Of a stretch of 64,000 nucleotides of DNA, positions 47,471 to 55,568 are shown in pieces. A program made the translations under genes and the position numbers. Each line of letters starts with the position of its first letter. Position 1 is the first letter of the stretch. Under the pieces are notes generated by a model. That model saw only the letters and a list, made by a program, of their open reading frames with translations, did no database searches and was not told where the DNA came from. This DNA is from Butyrivibrio sp. NC2002 (GTDB lineage: Bacteria; Bacillota; Clostridia; Lachnospirales; Lachnospiraceae): contig NZ_JNKZ01000004.1 of assembly GCF_000702265.1 (NCBI RefSeq), positions 434,001-498,000 on the forward strand. The letters are read 5' to 3'.

Positions 47471-47508
47471 AATTATAACATATATGTCATAAATAAATTG
47501 TTATAATT
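47471..47508. promoter_or_regulatory. Promoter with 10-bp inverted repeat upstream of the Rieske fusion
   Basis: AATTATAACA (47471-47480) and TGTTATAATT (47499-47508) are perfect inverted repeats 18 nt apart. Each arm holds a TATAAT box, the leftward one as TGTTATAAT (extended -10) serving the Rieske gene. A palindrome ACATATATGT lies between them. A repressor binding the repeat would cover the promoter. The A/T-rich palindrome recalls PerR/Fur-type sites, but I cannot assign it. Confidence 0.5.
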
Positions 47509-47595
47509 TCGTGAACTCCCGTTTGTTTTCATCTCCGTACCTCCATCTTTTGGCTGTTATAAGATACTTTTCCATACACAACCACGTTCATTATC

Positions 47596-49473
47596 TCACC
47601 CAATCAGCACATGTTTTCCTTCAAATGCAAATCCATAGTGATAGATATTTTCCTTTTTGACGCCTCTTGCTAGAAGATCCGCATCATAATTATTATCTTC
47701 TATCTGCTGTAGCGCATTTTTGACTGTTGCCTCCAGATCTTTTTCGTCGTCAGGATCATGAACCTTGAACTCGAGGATATATGCAGGATTGTTTTTATCG
47801 CAGGGTTCCAGGCATATATCATATCTACCAAATCCACTCTCGCGATTAGAAAAGACATGGTATTTATCCTTAAGTTCTACAATTAGTCCTAAAACAAAGC
47901 CGTGGTAGAACCTTTCTGGTTCATTTCGATGGGAAGGCTTATTTCCGGTATCAAAGAAGGAAAATGTACTAAGCGCAACCTCATTCATGAATCGGTTCAT
48001 ATATTTAACGTCATTAGCAAACAATGCCTTTATGAAATCGTTGTATCTGACATTATCATCTTCAAACCAACGTTTTATCATATCTTCAAAGGTATGCTTT
48101 ACCTCCAGATTGGTCAGTGATACCTTATATTTTTTTCGCACACCCATCTCATCTACCGTGCTGTCGACTTTAAGATATCCCGCAGCCAAAAGAAGGCTTA
48201 TTATTCCGGATTCATTCTTATCTATAAGATTAAAAACTATCTCATCATCTATGAGGGCTTCTATGGATTCACCATTAAGCAACCTCTCCATATTCTTCTT
48301 TACATCCGCACTGCCTTCCCTTATAAGCTTTTCAACAAGGGAATTCTCACTGGTGTTTGCCCAATAATTATTTAATACTCCGCTATCCAAAAACTGTGTA
48401 ATTGACCACGGATTGTACATATCAGATGACTTTCCTATTTTAAAGCCGTCATACCATCTTTTTACATCATCCTTTTTTTGTGACAACTCATATTTATCAA
48501 GAGCCTTTGACACTTCTTCCGCTGTAAATCCAAAATCAGTATCATATCTTGCATTAGTCATTGTATCAACCTTCAGGTTATTCAAATCAGAAAAGATGGA
48601 TTCTTTGCTAATTCTGGTAATACCCGTCATTATGGCTCTCTCAAGGTAGCTATTTGTTTTGAAGGTCGAGCTAAAGAGATTTCTTATAAATCCAGTCATA
48701 TCATCCCAAAATCCATCCGTGTAGGCTTCATGAATCGGAGTATCATACTCATCAAGAAATATCAGAACCTTTTTGCCATAATACTTATATAGTATTTCAC
48801 AAAGGAACCTCAGAGATTCTGCTGCCGTGGCATCCGTCATATCATAGCCCACCATATTCCAAAAGCTCTTGTCCATTTCTGTCATGAATGGTTCGCTTGT
48901 CAGGAAACTGTAATTTCTATATAAACTTACTATCTCCTGAATTATCTGCTGCCTCGCAGTATCGTAATCTCTTCCTTTTATGGATGCAAAGCTGATAAAT
49001 AGAACAGGATATTGTCCCTGTATCTCATGATATTTGGCATCCTTCCATATATTCCATCCCTTGAATAAACTTTCACTACCTTCATGTCTGTTAGAAAAAA
49101 AGTAATCAAGCATGCTTAAGTTTAGCGTTTTTCCGAATCTTCTAGGCCTCGTGATAAGCGTTACTACATCAGCACTTTCCCACCATTTTCTGATAAATTC
49201 TGTTTTATCAACATAAAAATAACCATTCTCTATTATGGCTGCAAAGTCCTGGTTACCAATAGAAATCTCAGGCTGAGACTGATCACCTACATCATTCATT
49301 TCCAAGGCTTTTTCAAGAGCCTCGATCGTACTTTGTCTCGGAGACTCTATATTACCTCCAAGTACTTTTTGTACAGTACTTAATGGCAATCCTGCTTTTT
49401 CTGAAATATATTCGTAGGTAAGGTTTAATTCTTTTTTTCTATTCTGTAATTCCTCAATCTTTGAATTCGCCAT
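47596..49473 (-). CDS. HTH-AAA ATPase with PD-(D/E)XK nuclease-like C-terminus (DUF1703 type)
   Basis: About 625 aa. Residues about 1-60 form an XRE-like helix-turn-helix (YEYISEKAGLPLSTVQKVLGG). The AAA-ATPase-like domain follows (GYFYVDKTEFIRKWW, Walker A-like RPRRFGKTLNLSML, Walker B VLIFLDEYDTPIHEAY). The last 100 residues contain YDICLEPCDKNNPAYILEFKV, a PD-(D/E)XK-like block. These families are common and often multi-copy in Lachnospiraceae; function unknown. The ATG at 49473 is chosen for GGAG 5 nt upstream rather than the frame opening at 49524. Confidence 0.85.
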   Translation of the reverse strand: MANSKIEELQNRKKELNLTYEYISEKAGLPLSTVQKVLGGNIESPRQSTIEALEKALEMNDVGDQSQPEISIGNQDFAAIIENGYFYVDKTEFIRKWWESADVVTLITRPRRFGKTLNLSMLDYFFSNRHEGSESLFKGWNIWKDAKYHEIQGQYPVLFISFASIKGRDYDTARQQIIQEIVSLYRNYSFLTSEPFMTEMDKSFWNMVGYDMTDATAAESLRFLCEILYKYYGKKVLIFLDEYDTPIHEAYTDGFWDDMTGFIRNLFSSTFKTNSYLERAIMTGITRISKESIFSDLNNLKVDTMTNARYDTDFGFTAEEVSKALDKYELSQKKDDVKRWYDGFKIGKSSDMYNPWSITQFLDSGVLNNYWANTSENSLVEKLIREGSADVKKNMERLLNGESIEALIDDEIVFNLIDKNESGIISLLLAAGYLKVDSTVDEMGVRKKYKVSLTNLEVKHTFEDMIKRWFEDDNVRYNDFIKALFANDVKYMNRFMNEVALSTFSFFDTGNKPSHRNEPERFYHGFVLGLIVELKDKYHVFSNRESGFGRYDICLEPCDKNNPAYILEFKVHDPDDEKDLEATVKNALQQIEDNNYDADLLARGVKKENIYHYGFAFEGKHVLIG

Positions 49474-49575
49474 ATTTTCTCCATTCATATAACCACATGA
49501 ACATGCATGCAATAAAAATAGCAATTAGTTGTTCTATTAATATAATATAACATCCAATTACTATTTTTAATATCC

Positions 49576-49608
49576 AAATTGCAATTTTCATTTGTGCTAT
49601 TGCAATTT
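49576..49608. promoter_or_regulatory. TTGCAA palindromes upstream of the HTH-ATPase gene
   Basis: AAATTGCAATTT (49576-49587) is a perfect 12-bp palindrome, and ATTGCAATTT follows at 49599-49608; a related GCAATTAG lies nearer the gene. They sit about 100-135 nt upstream of the HTH-ATPase start, in an AT-rich promoter region. The gene's own HTH domain could bind here, but this is inference. Confidence 0.35.
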
Positions 49609-49613
49609 CTCCC

Positions 49614-50819
49614 TCACATCCTTCCATCGAGGAACTTGCCGGTTTCCTTATGGTTAAAATTGGGGATCATCTCGTTAAATAGTTCTATCAGCTCTGCTCT
49701 GTCCCAGGTTCCGGCTTGTCGCATTTTTGCAATTCTGTCTGAGAACATGTCGAGCTTGTCAGCGTCATAAACTGTGGGAGTCTTGATTATGCCGATCGAT
49801 TCGAATCTGTCCATGTCGAGGACTTCGTTTTCTGTGTAGAATTCTTCGAAGTCTTTTTCGCCTGTTGTGTCGCTGCAAAAAAAGTACACGGGGTATTTGC
49901 GCTGGGATTTAAGTTCCGATACTCGCTCCCTTGCTTCCTGCTCCGTGGCGCATTGAACAGGCTCGTAGCCGAGGTTTTCAAGGTATTTCTCTGCTATGCT
50001 GCTAAAGGTCACGAGGTTTAGTTCTTCGTCGAGCTTGGGGAAATAGATGTCCCTGTTTTCTCCTGTGAGGCATGACATGAGGCAGAGCTCGCCCGATTCC
50101 TTGGGGGTTACGAAATAGCGCCTTACGTCGTTTGGCGCAGCGAGTGGCTGGTTTTTCTCAATTCTTCTGTTAAATCCATAGAGGAGGCTTCCGTCTGAAA
50201 AAGCGACGTTAGCAAATCTTGCGGTAGATACAGGCATCTCCTTGCTTCTTCTTGCAAGGAACATTTCCATTATTCGCTTTGAAGCGCCCATCATGTTTAC
50301 GGGGTTTGCGGCCTTGTCGGTTGATACGCAGAAGTATTTTTGGGCGCCCATATCGCGGGCCATCTGCATGGTGATGTCTGTATTAAAGATGTTGGTGTCG
50401 ATCATCCGCATCAGAGTGTAGGGGTCCTTTTCGGAGCGGACGTGCTTTAGTGCGGAGGTGTTGAAGATATAGTCGTAGCCGCCTATTCTTTTTTTCTCTT
50501 GTTCTATAAATGACCTGAATATGTCTGAGCCGCAGTCTATGGCAAAGGTTGCGAATTCGCCTGTGCCGTAGCCTTTTGATGATCTGATATCTCTTACGAG
50601 TTCGACCATGTTGTTTTCAGAGATGTCGACTACGTGGAGGACCTTGGGGTCTCTTGCAAAGAGCTCCCTGCAGATGGCAGAGCCTATTGTTCCTGCGCCG
50701 CCTATTACGAGGAATCTGGAACTGTGGATTATTTCCGCAAGCTCCTTCTCCCTTGTTCTGATGTCGTTTTCAAAAAGAGGCTTGGTCCTTCCAACCATTT
50801 CCAGTATGTTGTCTGTCAT
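49614..50819 (-). CDS. CapD/PglF-like nucleotide-sugar 4,6-dehydratase, soluble form
   Basis: A 401-aa polysaccharide-biosynthesis (Polysacc_synt_2) protein lacking the membrane domain of full-length CapD. It has FLVIGGAGTIGSAICREL (NAD(P) site), VSTDKAANPVNMMGASKRIME (catalytic Thr-Asp-Lys, with Met in place of Tyr before Lys, as in PglF/FlaA1 types) and NVAFSDGSLLYGF. Likely acts on a UDP-HexNAc. GGGGGAG lies 5 nt before the ATG. Higher G+C than the polysaccharide block at 6-30 kb. Grouped with DUF2304 and a DPM1-like transferase. Confidence 0.82.
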   Translation of the reverse strand: MTDNILEMVGRTKPLFENDIRTREKELAEIIHSSRFLVIGGAGTIGSAICRELFARDPKVLHVVDISENNMVELVRDIRSSKGYGTGEFATFAIDCGSDIFRSFIEQEKKRIGGYDYIFNTSALKHVRSEKDPYTLMRMIDTNIFNTDITMQMARDMGAQKYFCVSTDKAANPVNMMGASKRIMEMFLARRSKEMPVSTARFANVAFSDGSLLYGFNRRIEKNQPLAAPNDVRRYFVTPKESGELCLMSCLTGENRDIYFPKLDEELNLVTFSSIAEKYLENLGYEPVQCATEQEARERVSELKSQRKYPVYFFCSDTTGEKDFEEFYTENEVLDMDRFESIGIIKTPTVYDADKLDMFSDRIAKMRQAGTWDRAELIELFNEMIPNFNHKETGKFLDGRM

Positions 50820-50885
50820 TTTGCTCCCCCATTATTTTTCGCTTGGTACATCGTTTCTGATTTGGCTTTCTCTTTTTACTTACTC

Positions 50886-51260
50886 TTATTCTTCATCCAG
50901 CTTCTGCTCGAGTTCCCTTACTCTTTTTTCAAGGAGTCCCTGCGTCTGTATGAGCTTGGTTATGCGGTTTGCCTGACGCGAGGCTATGCTTGTAAGCGAA
51001 AGGACCAGCATTATCAAAAATGCGATAAGTATCATGAACAGAAAATTCATGTTGTCGGTAACGCCGATAAGTGCTTTTAAATAGATGATTGTGTCCGGTT
51101 TTAGTACGAGCACGAGCATCGCAACACCGGTAAAAAGCCACAAGAGCGAATACTTCATGTTCATCTTCCTGTCCTTTAACAGGATCAGGATTATTGTGAA
51201 ATATACGATTATTGCAAGTATGAGAACTATAGTTAGTCTCTGCGGAATTATAGTGTGCAT
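50886..51260 (-). CDS. DUF2304 small membrane protein
   Basis: About 124 aa with three membrane spans (after RLTIVLILAIIVYFTIIL, then LLWLFTGVAMLVLVL and FLFMILIAFLIMLVLSL) and a C-terminal coiled coil (LLEKRVRELEQKLDEE). This is the DUF2304 family, regularly next to DPM1-like GT2 genes as here. The ATG at 51260 is chosen for AGGAG 8 nt upstream. It follows the GT2 gene directly. Role unknown; perhaps membrane anchoring of the transferase. Confidence 0.88.
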   Translation of the reverse strand: MHTIIPQRLTIVLILAIIVYFTIILILLKDRKMNMKYSLLWLFTGVAMLVLVLKPDTIIYLKALIGVTDNMNFLFMILIAFLIMLVLSLTSIASRQANRITKLIQTQGLLEKRVRELEQKLDEE

Positions 51261-51262
51261 AA

Positions 51263-51985
51263 TTATCTCCTGATTCCGTAACTTATCCTGCATACTATGA
51301 TGTCGAGGGTTACTTTTATCATGTAGTAAACTGATTTTTTGAAGTTAATAGAGCTCTTTCCTGTTTCGCGCTCCCTCATTACGACGGGGAGTTCGAGGAT
51401 CCTTTTCCTGCGCATTACTGCATCCATGATGGCCTCGGGCTCGGGATAGTCTATTGGATAGTTGTCAGCAAATGCGTTTATGAAAAAGCTGTTGACTGCT
51501 CTGAATCCGCTTGTTACATCCTTTACTCTCTTAAAACACAGGAGTGTGATAAGGCCGCTTAAAAACCTGATTCCGACTCTTCTTGCAGCTGAGCTCTGGA
51601 AGCCTTCCTTTGTCACAAACCTAGAGCCTATTACATAGTCTGCTTCTCCATTTTGGATGGGAGTGATGATGTCCTGTATGTATGCGGGGTCGTGCTGTCC
51701 GTCTCCGTCTATCTGGACTGCAATCTTGTATTCCTTTTCCCTTGCATAGCGGTATCCTGTCTGGATTGCTCCGCCTATACCTAGGTTAATGGGGCAGTTT
51801 ATGTGATTGTATCCGCGGTTTTTAAGTATTTTTGCTGTATTATCCGATGATCCGTCATTGACTACGACGTAGTCGTACTGCGGATAGCCTGTGATTATCT
51901 CATCTACGATGTTTTCGATGTTTTCCGATTCGTTGTATGCAGGAATTATGATGAGAACATCGGATTGTGTCTTATGTGAGTTCAT
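51263..51985 (-). CDS. DPM1-like GT2 polyprenyl-phosphate glycosyltransferase
   Basis: A 240-aa GT2 enzyme without C-terminal spans. DVLIIIPAYNESENIENIVD, VVNDGSSDNTAKIL, AVQIDGDGQHDPAYI and GSRFVTKEGFQSSAARR are classic dolichyl/polyprenyl-phosphate-sugar synthase motifs. AGAGAG precedes the ATG by 7 nt. It begins a three-gene operon with DUF2304 and the CapD-like dehydratase, divergent from the SPFH operon. Confidence 0.9.
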   Translation of the reverse strand: MNSHKTQSDVLIIIPAYNESENIENIVDEIITGYPQYDYVVVNDGSSDNTAKILKNRGYNHINCPINLGIGGAIQTGYRYAREKEYKIAVQIDGDGQHDPAYIQDIITPIQNGEADYVIGSRFVTKEGFQSSAARRVGIRFLSGLITLLCFKRVKDVTSGFRAVNSFFINAFADNYPIDYPEPEAIMDAVMRRKRILELPVVMRERETGKSSINFKKSVYYMIKVTLDIIVCRISYGIRR

Positions 51986-52032
51986 TGTTATTCTCTCTTT
52001 TTTCCTTATCTTTATACCTATAATCTGTCGTG

Positions 52033-52041
52033 ATTATAGCA
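52033..52041 (-). promoter_or_regulatory. Extended -10 promoter for the DPM1/DUF2304/CapD-like operon
   Basis: TGCTATAAT reads leftward (TATAAT at 52033-52038), about 48 nt before the DPM1-like ATG. No good -35 is seen. It lies in the 327-nt gap between divergent operons. Confidence 0.5.
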
Positions 52042-52184
52042 TATATTGGGGCAAAATGGGATGGCAGGGTTACTCTGTGATGCAGCACCGTTTTATTTAC
52101 ATTTCTTTAAGAGAAGTTTTAGAGGTTTTAATAGCTTTTAATAGTGTTTGAGCGCCCTTTCATCTGCCACCAATGGTTTAAATA

Positions 52185-52193
52185 TGTTATAAT
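52185..52193 (+). promoter_or_regulatory. Extended -10 promoter for the SPFH operon
   Basis: TGTTATAAT at 52185-52193, about 120 nt before the SPFH start, whose AAGGAGG ribosome-binding site lies at the end of the leader. No clear -35 is seen. A long untranslated leader remains (about 52200-52312) in which I see no recognisable riboswitch. Confidence 0.5.
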
Positions 52194-52312
52194 TTTTTGT
52201 GAGACCTCTGCTTTGAGGGAATATGAAAAAACATCTTTCGTTTCCTGCAAAGCCAGCAGCGTCTTGTTACTAATGAAAAAAGTTTATTGCTAGTTTAAGG
52301 AGGAAAAGAATT

Positions 52313-53515
52313 ATGGGTATTTTACAGGCCGGAATTGGTGCTGCAAGCAGCGCACTTGCTGATTCCTGGAGAGACTACTTCTATTGTGATGCACTTCCTG
52401 CAGACACACTTGCTGTTAAGGCAAAAAAGCGCGCAGGCAAGAACAGCTCTAACACTAAGGGCAACGACAACATCATCACAGACGGTTCTATCATCGCAGT
52501 TGCAGATGGTCAGTGCATGATCCTTGTTGATCAGGGCAAAGTAACCGAAGTGTGCGCAGAGCCCGGCGAATTTGTTTACGACATCAGCACAGAGCCTTCA
52601 TTATTCTATGGAAGCCTGTCTGAGAACATCAAAGAGACATTTAAAAAGATTGGAAAGAGACTTAGCTTTGGCGGCGATGCTGCAAATGACCAAAGAGTCT
52701 ACTTTATAAACACCAAGGATATCATCGGCAATAAGTACGGCACAGCTAATCCCGTACCTTTCCGCGTAGTTGATAAAAACATCGGTCTCGACGTTGACAT
52801 CTCTATCCGTTGCCACGGCGAGTACAGCTACAAGATAATCGACCCCATCCTGTTCTATACAAACCTGTGCGGAAACTTCCAGGGTGAGTACAGAAGAGAT
52901 AACATTGAGTCTCAGCTTAAGAGCGAGCTCCTTACAGCACTTCAGCCTGCATTTGCCAAGATTTCCGAGGCAGGTGTTCGCTACAGCGCTCTTCCAGGAC
53001 ACACAACCGAGATCGCTGATGCGCTCAACGAAGTCCTGTCATCAAAATGGGGCGAGACCTACGGTATCAAGATCTCTACATTTGGTATCAACTCTGTAAA
53101 TGCTTCTGAAGAAGATGAGAAGATGATCAAGGATCTTCAGAAGAATGCAGTTTATGCTAATCCTAACATGGCAGCCGCTACGCTCGTTGGAGCACAGGCT
53201 CAGGCTATGCAGGATGCAGCAAAAAATACAGCTACCGGACCTATGATGGCATTTGCCGGAATGAACATGGCTCAGCAGGCAGGCGGTGCAAATGCAGCAG
53301 GTCTTTTTGCAATGGGTCAGCAATCTCAGAATCAGCAGCCTCAGATGCAGCCCCAGGGCCAGGCAGGATGGACATGCTCCTGCGGAACTGTTAATAACGG
53401 GAACTTTTGCACCAACTGCGGAAGCGCAAGACCTCAGCCCGCAAGCTGGACATGTTCTTGCGGCGCTGTAAACAGCGGCAACTTCTGCACTAACTGCGGA
53501 AAGCCCAGAGCCTGA
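52313..53515 (+). CDS. SPFH-domain protein with two C-terminal zinc ribbons (YdjI-like)
   Basis: A 400-aa protein of the virion-core/YdjI-like SPFH group. Residues about 25-280 are the SPFH (band 7-like) domain (SIIAVADGQCMILVDQGKV, then VDISIRCHGEYSYKI). A Met/Ala/Gln-rich linker follows, and two near-identical zinc ribbons close the protein (WTCSCGTVNNGNFCTNCG, then WTCSCGAVNSGNFCTNCG). YdjI works with PspA-type membrane maintenance in Bacillus. AAGGAGG lies 9 nt before the ATG. First gene of a five-gene plus-strand operon. Confidence 0.87.
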   Translation: MGILQAGIGAASSALADSWRDYFYCDALPADTLAVKAKKRAGKNSSNTKGNDNIITDGSIIAVADGQCMILVDQGKVTEVCAEPGEFVYDISTEPSLFYGSLSENIKETFKKIGKRLSFGGDAANDQRVYFINTKDIIGNKYGTANPVPFRVVDKNIGLDVDISIRCHGEYSYKIIDPILFYTNLCGNFQGEYRRDNIESQLKSELLTALQPAFAKISEAGVRYSALPGHTTEIADALNEVLSSKWGETYGIKISTFGINSVNASEEDEKMIKDLQKNAVYANPNMAAATLVGAQAQAMQDAAKNTATGPMMAFAGMNMAQQAGGANAAGLFAMGQQSQNQQPQMQPQGQAGWTCSCGTVNNGNFCTNCGSARPQPASWTCSCGAVNSGNFCTNCGKPRA

Positions 53516-53589
53516 GCATTCACACTTTAGGGATGCCAATGGCTGCGGAAAGCCGAAGCTAAAATAATCAACACAGAAAGAATACATAT

Positions 53590-54663
53590 ATGGGATTAAC
53601 TGAATATGAATGCCCCTCGTGCGGGGGCATAATGGAATTCGATGCAAAAAGTCAGATGCTTTTCTGCCCATATTGCGATACGAAAATAAGGGTCGAAGAC
53701 TACAAGCACAAAGAAAGTGAAAATAAGCCTTCCGACTCTTCCAAAGAAGCAGCAAAGCCCTCTTCCTCATGGGATGAGGGCGAGCTCGACGGAATGGTTG
53801 TCTATTCCTGTGCTTCCTGCGGCGGAGAAATTATCGCATCTGAAAAAGAGGGCTCACTTACATGCCCGTTTTGTAGCAACAATGTAGTAGTAAAGGAAAA
53901 ATTCCAGGGAGATTTGAAGCCTGATTACGTCATCCCCTTTAAAAAAACAAAGGAAGATGCAATAAGCTCCTACAGAAAGTTCATAAGCCACAAGCTTCTG
54001 CTCCCCAAGGTATTTTCCGATGAAAACCACATAGATAAGATAAGGGGAATATATATTCCCTACTGGCTTTACAGCGGTAAACTTACTTCCGAGTACAGCT
54101 TCTCAGCAACCAAGATAAAAACCTGGTCTGACGGTAACTACAACTATACAGACACAAGTTTCTATGATGTTGAGAGAGCCGGAAGTGAAGCCTACGAAAA
54201 CGTTCCTAGCGATGCGTCCAAGGAGATGCCCGATGACCTTATGGAGTCGATAGAGCCCTTCGATTTCAAGGAAGCTGTTCCTTTTAACGGCGGATATCTT
54301 GCAGGTTTTCTTGCAAACAGATACGACGTGAGGGCAGAGGATACCGAGGAGCGCATCAGGCAGCGAATGGAAAGCACCATCGAATACGACATAAAGAACA
54401 CGCTCGGAAGCTATGAGACCATAAATGAGAAGAGCCATCACCACAATTTGACGAACTTTTCACACAAGTATGCGCTCTATCCCGTGTGGCTTCTTAACAC
54501 TACTTTCAGAGGAAAAAGCAATCTGTTTGCAATGAATGGACAGACAGGAAAATTCGTGGGAAATCTCCCCGTGAGTGTTCCGAAGGCTGTAATTTTGTAC
54601 CTTGCAAGTGCTGTGGGATTTACATTCCTGTCCATTATTGTAATTATTATGTTTTTCCTGTGA
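53590..54663 (+). CDS. Zinc-ribbon membrane protein (YdjG-like)
   Basis: A 357-aa protein with two N-terminal zinc ribbons (YECPSCGGIMEF to LFCPYCDTKI, and YSCASCGGEII to LTCPFCSNNV), a central soluble domain and one C-terminal membrane span (AVILYLASAVGFTFLSIIV). Such proteins are often mis-annotated as primosomal helicase fragments, but no helicase motif is present. It corresponds to YdjG in the Bacillus ydjGHI set. It lies 74 nt after the SPFH gene and overlaps the frame of the next gene. Confidence 0.82.
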   Translation: MGLTEYECPSCGGIMEFDAKSQMLFCPYCDTKIRVEDYKHKESENKPSDSSKEAAKPSSSWDEGELDGMVVYSCASCGGEIIASEKEGSLTCPFCSNNVVVKEKFQGDLKPDYVIPFKKTKEDAISSYRKFISHKLLLPKVFSDENHIDKIRGIYIPYWLYSGKLTSEYSFSATKIKTWSDGNYNYTDTSFYDVERAGSEAYENVPSDASKEMPDDLMESIEPFDFKEAVPFNGGYLAGFLANRYDVRAEDTEERIRQRMESTIEYDIKNTLGSYETINEKSHHHNLTNFSHKYALYPVWLLNTTFRGKSNLFAMNGQTGKFVGNLPVSVPKAVILYLASAVGFTFLSIIVIIMFFL

Positions 54664-54728
54664 TGTGCCAGGGCGCTTTTACCGGCCTGCACTTACTACT
54701 ATCAAAACTAAATATAAGGAATATATAT

Positions 54729-55568
54729 ATGAAGTCATTACAAAATAAAACATCTTGCAGGGCAGTTGTGATGTCCCTGGTCCTGCAGATATGTTTATTA
54801 CTGATGCTTATCTGCCTTGTCCCTTTGAAGGCTCTTGCAGGCGATGAAGGTCTTATTGACCAATGGTACTACGAAGACGGATCAAATTATCCTATCACCG
54901 ACGATGCGGGACTTCTTACGGAGGATCAGCTCGTAGACCTTGACGGAAAGATACTGACTTTTGAGAGCAATTATCAGACGGCTATCGTCATCCTTACGGT
55001 AAATGATCTGGGGAATAGAACGGCCGAGGAATATGCAGATGATTTCTATGACTACAAGGGATTTGGCTACGGCGAAAACCACGAGGGTCTTATCTTTATC
55101 GTAGATATGGGATCTCGCGCATGGCAGATCGAGACGACAGGAAGTGCGACTATTGAGAAGTTTGACGACTACACGCTTGAAGAGATCGGCAATGATTGCC
55201 TTTCTTATTTAAAGGACGGTGACTATTACGGATGCTTTGATACCTTTATCACTGATTGCGATAAGGTGATGACCGGTGAGTTTTTCCAGATCGGTTTCAA
55301 CGCAGGGCATTTTTTCATAGCTGTTGTAGCGGGACTGATTCTAGCACTTATTCCGCTTCTTTTCTTTGTAGGTCAGCTTAGAAGCGTTGCTCCTGCAAAG
55401 GGTGCAAGCGCCTATACGACGCAGGAACTTAAGCTTACAAATAGAAAAGATCAGTTCCTGCACCACCATGTAACAAGAACTAAAATAGAGCACGAAAGCT
55501 CCGGCGGTTCAACTACGCACACCAGCTCATCCGGAACATCACACGGAGGCACCGGAGGACATTTTTAA
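54729..55568 (+). CDS. TPM-domain secreted/membrane protein (YdjH-like)
   Basis: About 279 aa: an N-terminal signal or anchor segment (residues about 12-36), an extracytoplasmic TPM domain (ITDDAGLLTEDQLVDLDGKI, AIVILTVNDLG, GFGYGENHEGLIFIVDMGS), a membrane span (IAVVAGLILALIPLLFFV) and a Gly/Ser/His-rich tail ending GGTGGHF. The ATG at 54729 has AAGGA 8 nt upstream; the frame opens earlier with a GTG at 54660 that lacks one. Its stop overlaps the next start (TAATG). TPM proteins are linked to membrane-protein turnover or repair. Confidence 0.87.
   Translation: MKSLQNKTSCRAVVMSLVLQICLLLMLICLVPLKALAGDEGLIDQWYYEDGSNYPITDDAGLLTEDQLVDLDGKILTFESNYQTAIVILTVNDLGNRTAEEYADDFYDYKGFGYGENHEGLIFIVDMGSRAWQIETTGSATIEKFDDYTLEEIGNDCLSYLKDGDYYGCFDTFITDCDKVMTGEFFQIGFNAGHFFIAVVAGLILALIPLLFFVGQLRSVAPAKGASAYTTQELKLTNRKDQFLHHHVTRTKIEHESSGGSTTHTSSSGTSHGGTGGHF

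Noticed and set aside
47471..47508. Firm assignment as a PerR or Fur box
   Set aside because: The dyad is A/T-rich and similar in spirit, but arm sequence and 18-nt spacing do not match the compact PerR or Fur consensus.
53590..54663. Primosomal protein N'/helicase
   Set aside because: Only zinc ribbons and one membrane span are seen; there is no Walker or helicase motif.
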